The notes below the pieces were generated by a model. The model had not been told where the DNA came from and made no database searches. It saw only the letters and a list, made by a program, of their open reading frames with translations. This document shows, piece by piece, positions 34,727-46,242 of a stretch of DNA of 64,000 nt. The stretch is from DAHUZL01 sp035533215 (lineage in GTDB: Bacteria; Chloroflexota; Dormibacteria; Aeolococcales; Bog-877). Position numbers and translations under genes: made by a program. Numbering within the stretch: position 1 is the stretch's first letter; every line of letters begins with the position of its first letter. The stretch covers positions 24,942 to 88,941 of the forward strand of contig DATLUG010000001.1 of NCBI GenBank assembly GCA_035533215.1. The letters are read 5' to 3'.

Positions 34727-34774
34727 ATGGTTCAGCCCCCTCGGGCCGGGAGCGGCCCCCGGACCGGCCCGTGA
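34727..34774 (+). CDS. 15-codon leader ORF overlapping cdd
   Basis: ATG 34727 starts 6 nt after TACCAT and encodes MVQPPRAGSGPRTGP, then TGA inside the GTGA overlap with the cdd start at 34771. If the mRNA is leaderless, ribosomes would load here and reach cdd by reinitiation. Coding nature is not proven. Confidence 0.35.
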   Translation: MVQPPRAGSGPRTGP

Positions 34775-35180
34775 GGGCGGCGGTGGACTGGGACCGGCTG
34801 CGGGCCGAGGCGCGCGCCGCCGCCGCCCATGCCTACGCCCTCTACTCGGGGCTCCGGGTGGGCGCCGCCGGCCTCACCGCTGACGGCCGCACCGTCACCG
34901 GCTGCAACGTGGAGAACGCCTCCTACGGGCTCACCCTCTGCGCCGAGTGCGGGCTGGTGTCGGCGCTGCGGGCGGCGGGAGGCGAGCGGCTGACCGCGGT
35001 CAGCGTGGTCACCGCCGACGGCGAGCCGCTGACGCCGTGCGGGCGATGCCGCCAGCTCCTCCTGGAGCACGGGGGGCCGCAGCTCCAGGTCGACGGCGGC
35101 CCCGGGGGCGACCCGGCGACGCTGGGAGCGCTCCTGCCCGGGGCCTTCGACGCCGCCGAGCTGGCCCGGCGCCGCCAACC

Positions 35181-35184
<4 letters not shown>
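34771..35184 (+). CDS. cdd: cytidine deaminase
   Basis: A 137-residue tetrameric-type cytidine deaminase. It has YSGLRVGAAGLTADGR, the substrate motif GCNVENASYG, zinc ligand and catalytic Glu in CAEC (about 52-55), and the zinc pair in PCGRCRQLL. It converts cytidine and deoxycytidine to uridine and deoxyuridine. GTG 34771 overlaps the leader ORF stop, and its own stop overlaps deoA by GTGA, so cdd and deoA are coupled. Confidence 0.92.
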
Positions 35185-36494
<1,310 letters not shown>

Positions 36495-36504
36495 GGGTCG
36501 AGCG

Positions 36505-38031
36505 GTGCGGCTCGCCGACCTCGCCGAGACCTCCCTGCGGGTGGCGGCGACGCGCTCCCGGCTGGCCAAGGTCGACGCCATCGCCGCCAGGCTGGGCGCG
36601 GCCGCCCCGGACGAGGTGGCGGTCGCCGTCCGGTACCTCACGGGAGAGCTGCGCCAGCGGCGGGCCGGCGTGGGCTGGGCCGCGCTGCGGCGGCTGCCCC
36701 CGGCGGCCGCGACGGCGTCGCTCTCAGCTTTGGACGTGGACCTGGTCTTCGGCCGGCTGGAGTCCGCCGGGGGACCGGGTGCGGTCGCGGAGCGGCGGGC
36801 CCAGCTGCGCGCGCTGCTGGCGCGCGCCACCGTCGAGGAGCAGCGGTTCCTGGTGTCGCTCGCGCTGGGCGAGCTGCGCCAGGGTGCGCAGGCCGGGATC
36901 ATGGCCGAGGCGGTGGCCCGTGCCGCCGGGGTCGAGGTGGCCCTGGTGCGAAGGGCCGCCATGCTCTCGGGCGACCTCGCCACCGTCGCCGACGCCGCGC
37001 TCCGCGGGGGCGCGGGGGGGCTCGACCGATTCCAGCTGGTGGTGGGGCAGCCCGTTCGTCCGATGCTGGCCCAGACGGCGGCGTCGGTCGCGGCGGCGAT
37101 GGGGGCGGTCGGGACGGCGATCGTCGAGTGGAAGCTCGACGGGGTCCGGGTCCAGGTCCATCGCGACGGCGACGACGTCGCGGTGTTCACCCGCACCCTC
37201 GACCCGATCACGAGCCGGGTGCCGGAGCTCGTGGAGGCGGCGCGCGCGCTTGCGGCCCGCAGCGTGGTCCTCGACGGTGAGGCGATCGCGCTGCGCCCGG
37301 ACGGGCGGCCGCGACCGTTCCAGGAGACCAGCGGCCGGGTGGCCAGCCGCGATGCGGCCGCCGAGCCGCGCCGGGCCGTCCCCCTCACACTCTTTGTGTT
37401 CGACTGCCTCTGGCTCGAGGGCGAGGCGCTGATCGACCGGCCGGCGGCAGCGCGCCTGGCCGCCGCCGCCGCGGTCCTGCCCCCCTCGGTGTGGGTGCCT
37501 CGGGTCATCACCGGCGACGTCGCCGCCGCCACCCGATTCTTCGAAGACGCCGTCGCCCGTGGCCACGAGGGGGTGATGGTCAAGGCCCTCACCGCGCCGT
37601 ACCAGGCCGGTCGCCGGGGCGCGGCCTGGCTCAAGGTCAAGCCCCGCCACACCCTGGACCTGGTGGTGCTCGCCGCCGAGTGGGGGCACGGCCGCCGCCA
37701 GGGGTGGCTGTCCACCCTGCACCTGGGCGCCCGCGACCCGGCCACCGGCGGCTTCGCCATGCTCGGCAAGACCTTCAAGGGGCTGACCGACGTGATGCTC
37801 GCCTGGCAGACCGCGCGGCTGCTCGCGCTCGCCACCGACAGGGGCCAGGGGGTCGTTGCGGTGCGGCCGGAGCTGGTGGTCGAGGTCGCCTTCGACGGGA
37901 TCCAGTCCAGCCCCCGCTATCCCGCCGGGATGGCGCTCCGGTTCGCCCGGGTGGTGCGCCACCGGCCCGACCGGCGCGCCGACGAGGCGGACACGGTGGC
38001 GACGGTGCGGAGGTTGCACCGGGGAGGGTGA
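36505..38031 (+). CDS. ATP-dependent DNA ligase (LigB-type)
   Basis: A 508-residue ligase with the three-domain order of the actinobacterial LigB/archaeal type: an N-terminal helical DNA-binding domain (about 1-180), the adenylation domain with nucleotidyl Lys210 in VEWKLDGVRVQVHRDG, LDGEAIAL, LFVFDCLWLEGE and HEGVMVKAL, WLKVKPRHTLDLVVL, and an OB-fold to the end. It seals nicks, probably in repair, alongside the NAD-dependent LigA expected elsewhere. It follows deoA by 10 nt, so it is likely cotranscribed with nucleoside genes; the reason is unclear. Confidence 0.92.
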   Translation: MRLADLAETSLRVAATRSRLAKVDAIAARLGAAAPDEVAVAVRYLTGELRQRRAGVGWAALRRLPPAAATASLSALDVDLVFGRLESAGGPGAVAERRAQLRALLARATVEEQRFLVSLALGELRQGAQAGIMAEAVARAAGVEVALVRRAAMLSGDLATVADAALRGGAGGLDRFQLVVGQPVRPMLAQTAASVAAAMGAVGTAIVEWKLDGVRVQVHRDGDDVAVFTRTLDPITSRVPELVEAARALAARSVVLDGEAIALRPDGRPRPFQETSGRVASRDAAAEPRRAVPLTLFVFDCLWLEGEALIDRPAAARLAAAAAVLPPSVWVPRVITGDVAAATRFFEDAVARGHEGVMVKALTAPYQAGRRGAAWLKVKPRHTLDLVVLAAEWGHGRRQGWLSTLHLGARDPATGGFAMLGKTFKGLTDVMLAWQTARLLALATDRGQGVVAVRPELVVEVAFDGIQSSPRYPAGMALRFARVVRHRPDRRADEADTVATVRRLHRGG

Positions 38032-38050
38032 CGACCGCCGGCCACCGCCG

Positions 38051-38905
38051 CTACCCAGGCCCCGCCCGCGGGTCCGCCTCGTCCAGGCGCCGGACGACCT
38101 CCGCGAGGAGCCGGCCCACCCGGCCGGCGGCGGCCGCCCCCTCCCGCAGCACCTCCTCCCCGTCGATCGGAGACGGGGTGAGCCCGGCGGCGAGGTTGGT
38201 GACCAAGGACAGGCCCAGGACCCGAGCACCGAGATGGTGGGCCGCGATCGCCTCCAGGACGGTGGACATCCCGACCAGGTCGGCGCCCGCCGCGCGCAGC
38301 GCCCGGATCTCGGCCGGTGTCTCGAACTGGGGGCCGGGGACGCCGGCGTAGACGGCCTCGGCGACGCTGGGGTCGACCCGCCGCACCAGGGCCCGCAGCC
38401 CTTGGTGGTAGAGGTGGGTCACGTCGAGGAAAGGGCCGGCACGGGGCTGGGGTGGGAGGGGGCCGGTCAGCGGGGAGCGGCCGGTCAGGTTGAGGTGGTC
38501 CGCGATCAGGACCGGGCGGCCCACCCGAAGGTCTGGTCGCAGCGAGCCGGCGGCGTTGGTGAGCACGACCGTCCCGGCCCCGGCCAGGACCGCGACCCGC
38601 ACGGCGTGAACGACGCGGGAGGGCGGATGCCCCTCGTAGAGGTGGACCCGCCCGGAGAGCACCAGGACCAGTCGCGTTCCCACCCGGACCGATCGCACCG
38701 TCCCCTGATGGCCGGGGGCGGTCGGAGGTGCGAACCCGGGCAGGTCGGCGGGCGCGACCTCCTGCTCGACCGGGCCGACCGCCGCCTCGGCGGCGGCCCA
38801 CCCCGACCCCATCACGATCGCCACATCGGGGGCACCGCCGATGCGCTCCCGCAGCGCCTCGGCGGCCTCCTCCGCGACCCGGTACGGCTCCTCGGCCCCG
38901 ACCAC
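38051..38905 (-). CDS. purine-nucleoside phosphorylase
   Basis: A 284-residue trimeric-type PNP. Markers are VAIVMGSGWAAAEAAV near the start, RVHLYEGHPPSRVVHAVR, TNAAGSL, GPQFETPAEIRALRAAGADLVGMSTVLEAIAA and LVTNLAAGL. It splits inosine and guanosine (and deoxy forms) with phosphate. GTG 38905 gives a normal N terminus (VVGAEEPYRVAEEAAEAL); a GTG at 38959 would add 18 unlikely residues. Convergent with the ligase and divergent from the DinB-like gene. Confidence 0.9.
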   Translation of the reverse strand: MVGAEEPYRVAEEAAEALRERIGGAPDVAIVMGSGWAAAEAAVGPVEQEVAPADLPGFAPPTAPGHQGTVRSVRVGTRLVLVLSGRVHLYEGHPPSRVVHAVRVAVLAGAGTVVLTNAAGSLRPDLRVGRPVLIADHLNLTGRSPLTGPLPPQPRAGPFLDVTHLYHQGLRALVRRVDPSVAEAVYAGVPGPQFETPAEIRALRAAGADLVGMSTVLEAIAAHHLGARVLGLSLVTNLAAGLTPSPIDGEEVLREGAAAAGRVGRLLAEVVRRLDEADPRAGPG

Positions 38906-39030
38906 CCTGGAAGGATGCCAGGCCGGCGAGCGGCGCCGACCGCCGGCGGGACCGAGCACCGGGGTGCGGCACCGCGCGACGGTGGACCCGCGGAGCGCTG
39001 TCGTGTCGGGTCGGTCGGGGCACCGGCGGC

Positions 39031-39432
39031 GTGGGCAAGGCCGAGGCGCTCGCGCTCGCCAACGCGGAGCGGATCGCGTTCGCGCAGTCGTGCCGCGAGG
39101 GGGCCTGGCGCCGGGTCGTCCCGGGCGAGGGCTGGCCCGTCGGGGTGCGCATCCATCACGGCGCCGCCGGCCACCCGCTGCTGACCGGCCGGATCCGGGA
39201 GCTGCTCTGTGCCGGGCGGGTGGAGGGCTCCCCCGCCGAGCTCGGGGCCGCCAACGCCGGTCACGCAGAGCGGTTCGCGGGGGTCTCGGTGGACGAGGCC
39301 GTCGCCGCCTGCCGGCGCACCGGCGCCGCGGCCGCAGCCCACCGGCGGACGCTGCCCGACGCCGACCTGGATCGTGAGCGGCCCACCGGCATCGCGGGCG
39401 GGCGGACCCTCACGTCGCGGCCTGGGCGATAG
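39031..39432 (+). CDS. DinB/maleylpyruvate-isomerase-like protein, possibly frameshifted at the 3' end
   Basis: A 133-residue helical protein resembling DinB/MDMPI-fold proteins: VPGEGWPVGVRIHHGAAGHP, then a helix with AANAGHAERFAGVSVDEAV and a final RTLPDADLDR. Family proteins usually have a last helix with a His near the end; here the frame ends GGRTLTSRPGR, while a shift near 39410 opens HVAAWAIAATRHRATHLDHA, which looks like the missing helix. The GTG start is uncertain and no good Shine-Dalgarno is seen. Function unknown; relatives use mycothiol or other thiols. Confidence 0.5.
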   Translation: MGKAEALALANAERIAFAQSCREGAWRRVVPGEGWPVGVRIHHGAAGHPLLTGRIRELLCAGRVEGSPAELGAANAGHAERFAGVSVDEAVAACRRTGAAAAAHRRTLPDADLDRERPTGIAGGRTLTSRPGR

Positions 39433-39482
39433 CCGCGACCCGCCACAGAGCGACCCATCTCGACCACGCGCCCAGGGCCGTC

Positions 39483-39515
39483 GCCGACCCCTGAGCGGGC
39501 TGCGCCCGGGTCGGC
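39483..39515. terminator. hairpin between DinB-like gene and nucleoside permease
   Basis: GCCGACCC (39483-39490) pairs with GGGTCGGC (39508-39515), an 8-bp perfect stem with a 17-nt loop, between convergent genes. Confidence 0.45.
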
Positions 39516-39519
39516 CCCC

Positions 39520-40800
39520 CTACTCACGTCGGTACGGCTGGCCGTCGGCCGCCGGCGGCCGGACCCGGCCCACCAGACCCGCCACCGCCACGATCGTCGC
39601 CACGTACGGGGCCATCAGCAGGAAGGGGGACGCGATCGGGACGTTGAGCACCGACAGGGTGCTCTGCAGCGAATCGGCGAAGCCGAACAGAAGGCAGGCG
39701 GAGGCCGCCCAGAGCGGGTTCCAGCGGCCGAAGATCATCGAGGCCAGCGCCACGTAGCCGAGCCCGGCCGACATGTCGGCGGTGAACTCCCCGGTCGAAC
39801 CGATGGAGAGCGCGGCCCCGCCGAGTCCGCCGATCGCGCCGCCCAGGATCACGTTGCGGTAGCGGATGAAGAGCACCCGCAGGCCGACGGTGTCGGCGGC
39901 GCGGGGGTGCTCGCCGACGGCACGGACCCGAAGGCCCCAGCGGGTGTGGAAGAGGCCGACCTGGATCACGAGGAGGAGGGCGAGGGCGAGGTAGAGGAAG
40001 ACGTTCTGGTCGAAGACGATCGGCCCCACCAGGGGGATGCGGTCGAGCAGCGGCACCGCCACCGGTCCGAACGTCGCGGGTGAGTTCAGCACCGACTGGT
40101 TGGGGGTGAGCACCTGGGTGTCGAGGAAGGTCGTCAGCCCGGTGGCGAACGTCACGATGACGAAGCCCACGATGATCTGGTCCGCCTGGTAGCGCAGGCA
40201 CAGGAACGCGAGCAGGGCGCCGATGAGGGCGCCGGCCGCGGCCCCGCCCAGCATCCCCAGCCAGAGGTCGCCGGTGACCGAGCCGACCATCGCCCCCAGG
40301 AACGCCCCCGCCAGGAACTGGCCCTCGATGGCGATGTTGATGACCCCCGAGCGCTCGCACATCACCCCCGCCAGGGCTCCGAAGACCAGGGGGACGGAGT
40401 CGATCAGGGTGTTGGCGAGCATGCCCTCGAAGCTCATCTCCGTGCCCCGGGCGGCCCACACCAGGAACGCCAACCCGAAGGCGGTGAGGGCCAGACCCAG
40501 CGGCGCGTAGGGGTGGCGGCCGCGGGGGCGGAGCAGCAGCAGCAGGCCGGCGGCCACCGCGACCGCCGCCAGGACGGCATTGGTCAGCCGCACCGGCAGC
40601 ACCACCACCGGCACCGACACCGCCGGCGCCGAGTCGAGGTTGAGCCGGGCCAGGCTGGCGCCGCCGACGTGAAGCGCGAACAGGACCGCGATCCCCAGCC
40701 CCAGCCCGCAGCAGACGACGCCATGCCAGAACCGTCGGCGGTGGTGGGCGGCGGCGGCCGCGCGGCCGCCGCCGACGGCGCCCCAGGTGATCGGGGTCAT
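39520..40800 (-). CDS. nucleoside ABC transporter permease (YufQ/NupQ-like)
   Basis: A 426-residue permease of the BPD_transp_2 family, about ten helices. The core has FGALAGVMCERSGVINIAIEG (one short of exact family spacing), DQIIVGFVIVTFATGLT, GLRVRAVGEHPRAADTVG (cytoplasmic coupling loop, EAA-like) and FADSLQSTLS. An extra N-terminal part of about 100 residues with two or three helices precedes it. With the other permease and ATPase it forms a BMP-dependent nucleoside importer. ATG 40800 overlaps the preceding stop by ATGA. Confidence 0.88.
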   Translation of the reverse strand: MTPITWGAVGGGRAAAAAHHRRRFWHGVVCCGLGLGIAVLFALHVGGASLARLNLDSAPAVSVPVVVLPVRLTNAVLAAVAVAAGLLLLLRPRGRHPYAPLGLALTAFGLAFLVWAARGTEMSFEGMLANTLIDSVPLVFGALAGVMCERSGVINIAIEGQFLAGAFLGAMVGSVTGDLWLGMLGGAAAGALIGALLAFLCLRYQADQIIVGFVIVTFATGLTTFLDTQVLTPNQSVLNSPATFGPVAVPLLDRIPLVGPIVFDQNVFLYLALALLLVIQVGLFHTRWGLRVRAVGEHPRAADTVGLRVLFIRYRNVILGGAIGGLGGAALSIGSTGEFTADMSAGLGYVALASMIFGRWNPLWAASACLLFGFADSLQSTLSVLNVPIASPFLLMAPYVATIVAVAGLVGRVRPPAADGQPYRRE

Positions 40801-42103
40801 CCCCCCCACCCCTGGGAGAGCAGGCGGATGCCCCCGCCCTGGGCTCGGATGCGATAGAGCTGCCGCACCAGCTGCGGCGCGGCGATGAAGAAGACGATCA
40901 CCGCCTCGATCACCTCGACCAGCTCGATGGGGATGCTGGTCTGCGCCTGCATCTGCAGGCCGCCGGCCTGGAAGGCCCCGAACAGCAGGGCGGCCAGGAC
41001 CACCCCGGTCGGGTTGGCGCGGCCGAGCAGCGCCACGATGATGGCGGTGAAGCCCAGCTCCTCGCCGAAGTTGGGCACCAGCTGGTTGGCGACGCCCAGG
41101 ACCTGGACCCCGCCAGCGAGGCCGGCCAGGCCACCGGCGAGGACGAAGGCGAGGGTCACCATCTTGGGGATGTCGACCCCGGCCGCCCGGGCGGCGGCCG
41201 GGCTGGCGCCGATCAGCCGGAACCGGAAGCCCAGGGTGGTCCGCCGCATCAGCCACCACACCGCACCGGCGGCCAGCAGGGCCACCACGATGCCGCCGTT
41301 GACGCGCAGGCCGGGACCGGCGAGGTGGGGGAGCTGGACCGCCGCGGGCACCGGCCGGGAGATGGCGTTGACCTGGAGGCCGCCACCCAGGAAGAACGGC
41401 AGGCCCAGCAGGTACACGAGGAGGTTGAGGACGACGTAGTTGAGCATGATGGTGGTGATCACCTCGTGGGCACCGGTGCGGGCCTTGAGGACGCCCGGGA
41501 CCCAGCCGGCCGCCGCGCCCCCGGCGAAGCTGCCGACGAGGCCGAGCGCGAGGTGGAGCGTTCCCGGAAGCCCCGGCAGCACCAGTCCGATGGCGGCCCC
41601 CGCCAGGGCCCCGGCGATGATCTGACCCTGGGCGCCGATGTTGAACATGCCGGCCCGGAAGGCGAGCGCCACCGCCAGCCCGCTGAGCAGCAGCGGGGCG
41701 GTGTCGACCAGGGTCTCGGAGAGCGGCGTGAAGGCGGCGACGAAGGCCCCGGCCGTGCGCTGCTGGAAGGCGTGCACGTAGGCGGCGGGGTCGCCCAGGG
41801 CGCCGGTGAAGAGGGCCGCGTAGGCCGTCTCCACCGCGGTCCAGGACGTGTGCACGGCCCGGCCCGGGTCGTGGAGGACGTGCCCCCACGCGGTGAGGGT
41901 GGCGGTGCTGGTCGCCACGATGATGACGGCGCCCACCACCAGCGCCGAGAAGACGGCGAGCACGGTGACGACCAGCGTCCCCGGGACCGCCACCGCCTGG
42001 AGCCGGCGCCGCGGCCCCGGCCCGGCGGCGGGTGGGGAGTCGACCGGCTCGGGCGCGGGCGGGACCGGCGTCCCCGCGCTGGCGGCGTTCGCGTCGACCT
42101 CGG

Positions 42104-42107
<4 letters not shown>
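40797..42107 (-). CDS. nucleoside ABC transporter permease (YufP/NupP-like)
   Basis: A 436-residue BPD_transp_2 permease. A Pro-rich cytoplasmic tail (about 1-35) leads to helices; FRAGMFNIGAQGQIIAGAL is the family hallmark, followed by EVITTIMLNYVVLNLLVYL, RLIGASPAAARAAGVDI (coupling loop) and LGFTAIIVALLGRANPTGVV. It pairs with the downstream permease. The GTG at 42107 overlaps the ATPase stop (GTGA). Confidence 0.9.
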
Positions 42108-43633
<1,526 letters not shown>

Positions 43634-43837
43634 CGCCCGGCCCCCCCTACCGCGCCCCGTCTGCGGGGGAAGCCCGGCACACCGCCGCCCCCGCCGGGGC
43701 GGCGTCCGCTGCCCCCCGGACCGCCGGTCGGCCGGCCCGGTCGCGGTCCCGCGGCACCAGGACCCGGGCGTGGCCGGGGCGGGGGCGCCGAGGATTCGCG
43801 GAATCCGCGGGGCCGCCCGCTCCCGGTCGGCCTGAGA

Positions 43838-44998
43838 TCACGTGCTGGCTGGGTACTTGAGGGGATTGACCGAGATGCGCCCGGCGATGATCCCGGCCCG
43901 GAGCTGGTTCAGGGTGGCCTTCACCCGATGCGGGACCCTGCCGGCGAAGTCGTGGAAGGGTGAGAGGCCGACGCCGTCGTTGGCGAGGGTGCCGTTGTAG
44001 ACGCCGCCCCTGAAGGTGTGGTGGGCGGCCTCCAGGACCGCGGCCTTGACCGAGGCCACGATCCCCTTGGTCACGCTGGTGATGAAGATGCTGCAGTACT
44101 GGTGGGCCGAGACGCAGCCGTCGACGTCGACCCACTCCATCGCATGGGGCGGCCCGGCGGCCTTGACCGCCGCTGCCGCGCCCAGGCCGACCGATCCGGC
44201 GACCGGGAAGATGATGTCGGCATTGTCGTGGATCATGGTCTCGGTGTCGATCTTGCCGGCCGCCTGGTTGGTGAAGCTGCCGGTGAAGGTTCCCCGATTC
44301 TTGTTGGGGTTCCAGCCCAGCACCTTGACGTGGGCGTGGTGGTGGAGGTTGTAGTAGCGGACCCCGGCCACGAACCCGCTCATGTAGATGGTGACGGTGG
44401 GGATGTCGTCACCGCCGAAGGTTCCCACCACCTTCGACTTCGACATCGCGGCCGCCAGGTAGCCGCCCAGGAACGCGTCCTGGTCGGTGTGGTAGTAGAG
44501 CCCGAGGATGTTCTTGATCTTGGGGGTGTAGGTGTAGTCGACGATGGCGAAGTCCTGCTTGGGGTGGGCCTTGGCGGCCTGCTCGGTGGCGGTCCCCATG
44601 AGGAAGCCCACGGTGACGATGATGCCGCACTTCTGGCGCTCGAAGGCGTTGATGTTGGGGACGTAGTCGCTCGACGAGGTCGACTGCAGGTACTTCACCG
44701 CGACCGCGTGATCGGCGGTGTGGGCGGCCTGCATCCCCTGCCACGAGGAGGCGTTGAAGGAGCGGTCGTCGATGCCGCCGGTGTCGGTCACCATGCAGCC
44801 GAGGAACGAGCCCGCCCGGGGCAGCACCTTGCCGGCGGCGGTTCCGGCGGCGGGGTGGACCGCCCCGCAGCCGGTGGCCACCACGGCGAGGATCGCGCTC
44901 CCCACCGCGAGCCGGAGACCCGTGCGGTCGGCGCGTCGTCGCCGGGGCGGCGCCGGCGGCCGGGCCGTGCCCCCTCGTCTCGTGAACGCTGGTGTCAT
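43838..44998 (-). CDS. BMP-family nucleoside-binding lipoprotein
   Basis: A 386-residue BMP/Med-family binding protein. The signal sequence has an Arg-rich n-region, LRLAVGSAILAVVATGCG with the lipobox Cys near 45, so it is membrane-anchored. Then come GCMVTDTGGIDDRSFNASSW, the BMP hallmark, FAIVDYTYTPKIKNILGLYY, GYLAAAMSKSKVVGTFGGDD and VFPVAGSVG-like NADIIFPVAGSVGLGA. It hands nucleosides to the importer encoded directly downstream. GGGAGGAGG precedes ATG 44998. Confidence 0.92.
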   Translation of the reverse strand: MTPAFTRRGGTARPPAPPRRRRADRTGLRLAVGSAILAVVATGCGAVHPAAGTAAGKVLPRAGSFLGCMVTDTGGIDDRSFNASSWQGMQAAHTADHAVAVKYLQSTSSSDYVPNINAFERQKCGIIVTVGFLMGTATEQAAKAHPKQDFAIVDYTYTPKIKNILGLYYHTDQDAFLGGYLAAAMSKSKVVGTFGGDDIPTVTIYMSGFVAGVRYYNLHHHAHVKVLGWNPNKNRGTFTGSFTNQAAGKIDTETMIHDNADIIFPVAGSVGLGAAAAVKAAGPPHAMEWVDVDGCVSAHQYCSIFITSVTKGIVASVKAAVLEAAHHTFRGGVYNGTLANDGVGLSPFHDFAGRVPHRVKATLNQLRAGIIAGRISVNPLKYPAST

Positions 44999-45171
44999 GA
45001 CCTCCCTCCTGGGGTGGTCGGGGCGAGCCCCGACCGCCGCGCGGACCCGCACCGGATGGGTGGCCCCTGGCCCGGTGTCAGGCTCCCGGCGGCGGCGCCC
45101 CGACCCGCTCTCCGACCGGCCTGACCTGCCGACCCCCGCCGATCCCAGCACCGGAGCCGATGGTGCGGCGG

Positions 45172-45177
45172 AGTGTA
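45172..45177 (-). promoter_or_regulatory. -10 box of the nucleoside importer operon
   Basis: TACACT on the minus strand about 174 nt before the BMP start, giving a long leader of about 165 nt. The leader has no obvious riboswitch fold that I can recognise. No -35 is evident. Confidence 0.35.
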
Positions 45178-45220
45178 GCAGCCGGGGCGGCGGCGGGCGG
45201 GTGGGCCGCCGGGCCGCGGC

Positions 45221-46225
45221 TCAGCCCGGGGCCAGCTGGGGGATGATCTCGCGGCCGTACGCCTCCAGGGTCTCCGGCTGCCGGTCGTGCATGAGGTAGA
45301 GGGCGAAGTGGTCGACCCCGAGCCGGGCCAGCTCGCGCAGCCTGGCGAGGTGGGCCGGGACCGGCCCCACCACGCAGAAGCGGTCGACGACCGAGTCCTC
45401 GACGAAGTCGGTGGTCGGGTTGCCGGCCCTTCCGTGGTGGGCGTAGTCGTAGCCGGTGCGGTGCCGGATGAAGTCGGTGAGGGCGCGCGGCACCGACCCG
45501 GAGTCGCTGCCGTACCGGCGCACGATCTCGGCGACATGGTTGCCGACCAACCCGCCGAACCAGCGCAGCTGGTCGCGCTGATGGGCGAGGTCGTCGCCGA
45601 CGTAGGCGGGGGCGGCGACGCAGATGGTGATCGCGAGGGGATCGCGGCCGGCGGCACGGGCGGCCTCCCGCACGGTGGCGATCGCCCAGGCGGCGATGGC
45701 GGGGTCGGCCAGCTGGAGGATGAGACCGTCGGCGCAGCGCCCCACCAGAGCCAGCGCACGGGGGCCGTAGGCGGCCATCCAGACCTGGGGGCCGGTGGTG
45801 CGCACCCAGGGGAGGCGCACCGCACGACCGCGGATCCGCACCACCTCGCCGGCCGCCAGGCCCCGGATCACCGAGATCGCCGCCTCCAGCTCGGCCAGGC
45901 CGGCGGGACGGCCCCCGGTCACCCGCACCGCCGAGTCGCCCCGGCCGATGCCGCACACGGTCCTGGGCCCGAACGCCTCGTTGAGGGTGGCGAAGCAGGA
46001 GGCGGTCACAGTGGGGTCGCGGGTCACGGGGTTGGTCACCATCGGCCCCACCACGACCCGCGCGGTCGCGGCCAGGATCTGGGGGTAGATCACGAATGGC
46101 TCCTGCCAGAGGACGACCGAGTCGAACGTGAAGACGTGGCTGAACCCGAGCGTCTCCGCCAGCTGGGCGAGCTCGACGGTCCGCCGCGCCGGGGGGTCGG
46201 TCTGGAGCACGACTCCGAACTGCAC
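45221..46225 (-). CDS. LLM-class flavin oxidoreductase (TIGR03842/F420-type)
   Basis: A 334-residue luciferase-like monooxygenase-fold protein. QFGVVLQTDPPARRTVELAQ opens the TIM barrel, followed by FSHVFTFDSVVLWQEPFV, MVTNPVTRDPTVTAS, FGPRTVCGIGRGDSAVRVTG and QVWMAAYGPRALALVGRCAD. This matches the TIGR03842 group thought to use F420. It is 17 nt downstream of dihydropyrimidinase in one operon. The position suggests a redox step on pyrimidines or hydantoins, but that is inference. GTG 46225 has GGGCGAGG ahead. Confidence 0.85.
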   Translation of the reverse strand: MQFGVVLQTDPPARRTVELAQLAETLGFSHVFTFDSVVLWQEPFVIYPQILAATARVVVGPMVTNPVTRDPTVTASCFATLNEAFGPRTVCGIGRGDSAVRVTGGRPAGLAELEAAISVIRGLAAGEVVRIRGRAVRLPWVRTTGPQVWMAAYGPRALALVGRCADGLILQLADPAIAAWAIATVREAARAAGRDPLAITICVAAPAYVGDDLAHQRDQLRWFGGLVGNHVAEIVRRYGSDSGSVPRALTDFIRHRTGYDYAHHGRAGNPTTDFVEDSVVDRFCVVGPVPAHLARLRELARLGVDHFALYLMHDRQPETLEAYGREIIPQLAPG

Positions 46226-46242
46226 CGGTCGGCCTCGCCCGG

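Noticed and set aside
45000..45172. Purine or other riboswitch in the long leader of the nucleoside importer
   Set aside because: I could not identify a conserved aptamer; the sequence is low-complexity GC-rich.
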